The position numbers were made by a program, and so were the translations under genes. A DNA stretch of 5,008 nt, from NCBI GenBank assembly GCA_027050975.1, contig JALUAR010000057.1, forward strand, positions 11,640 through 16,647, in the 5' to 3' direction. The notes beneath the pieces are model-generated. The model was not told the origin of the DNA and did not search any database. It worked only from the letters and a program-made list of their open reading frames with translations. Positions within the stretch are counted from its first letter, which is position 1. Each line of letters begins with the position of its first letter. The DNA comes from Thermodesulfovibrio sp. (GTDB lineage Bacteria; Nitrospirota; Thermodesulfovibrionia; Thermodesulfovibrionales; JdFR-85). This document shows, piece after piece, positions 4,793 through 5,008 of this stretch.

Positions 4793-5008
4793 TTGGAGAT
4801 CAAGGTTAATGGAAACAATATTGACGGCGCAATCAGGCTACTGAAAAGGAAGGCTGAGAGGGAAGGCCTTTTCAGGGAACTTAAAAAGAGGAGATTCTAC
4901 GAAAAGCCCTCTGTAAAAAAGAGAAGAAAACAGAGAGAGGCACAGAAAAGACGGGCAAAGACTGCAAGGATCAAACGGCAGTACAGAGCCAATAACAGAT
5001 CTGCCAAC
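4793..5008 (+). CDS. rpsU: Small ribosomal subunit protein S21 (bS21), C-terminus outside the window
   Basis: The frame gives 72 residues without a stop before the right edge, beginning MEIKVNGNNIDGAIRLLKRK. S21 is a small basic protein of the 30S subunit near the 16S rRNA 3' end, where it helps initiation on messages. The diagnostic part is FRELKKRRFYEKPSVKKRRK (27-46), followed by a lysine/arginine-rich helix-forming tail with almost no acidic residues. E. coli S21 is 71 residues, so this version is at least as long and probably slightly extended. The start is TTG: the frame has TGA at 4784-4786, and no in-frame ATG or GTG lies between that stop and the core. It stands divergently from nfnA and behind a terminator-like hairpin. 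S21 often heads an rpsU-dnaG-rpoD operon, but nothing downstream is visible here. Identification is strong; only the C-terminal end is unknown. Confidence 0.93.
   Translation, partial: MEIKVNGNNIDGAIRLLKRKAEREGLFRELKKRRFYEKPSVKKRRKQREAQKRRAKTARIKRQYRANNRSAN

Overview
The window looks like chromosomal DNA of an anaerobic, autotrophic or acetyl-CoA-oxidising bacterium that uses the Wood-Ljungdahl (reductive acetyl-CoA) pathway. The protein sequences and the lysine/arginine-rich S21 resemble Nitrospirota (Thermodesulfovibrio-like) or Desulfobacterota. That placement is an impression from memory of the families, not a computed phylogeny.

Four genes lie head to tail on the minus strand. Read in transcription order they are nfnA (4278 to 3427), nfnB (3421 to 1988), acsE (1796 to 1014) and acsD/cdhD (962 to 21). 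NfnA and NfnB are the two subunits of a flavin-based electron-bifurcating NADH-dependent ferredoxin:NADP+ oxidoreductase. AcsE moves the methyl group from methyl-tetrahydrofolate to the corrinoid iron-sulfur protein (CFeSP), and AcsD is the small subunit of CFeSP. A strong Shine-Dalgarno sequence at the extreme left edge shows that another gene of the set, probably the CFeSP large subunit, starts just outside the window. The set therefore joins redox balancing of NADH, NADPH and ferredoxin to the methyl branch of acetyl-CoA synthesis or cleavage. nfnA and nfnB are tightly coupled. A 191-bp AT-rich gap without an obvious intrinsic terminator separates nfnB from acsE, so acsE-acsD may have their own promoter, receive read-through, or both.

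On the plus strand at the right edge is rpsU (ribosomal protein S21), starting at a TTG at 4793 and running off the window. The 514-bp divergent intergenic region between nfnA and rpsU is the least ordinary part. It holds two copies of a REP-like palindrome in the same orientation, a marginal 40-codon open frame ending in one of them, and a strong intrinsic terminator hairpin 56 bp before the rpsU start. The left arm of that terminator overlaps an alternative, perfectly complementary upstream hairpin. This is the architecture of a transcription attenuator and is the best candidate here for an undescribed element. No CRISPR array, tRNA, rRNA, insertion-sequence gene or defence system is visible.
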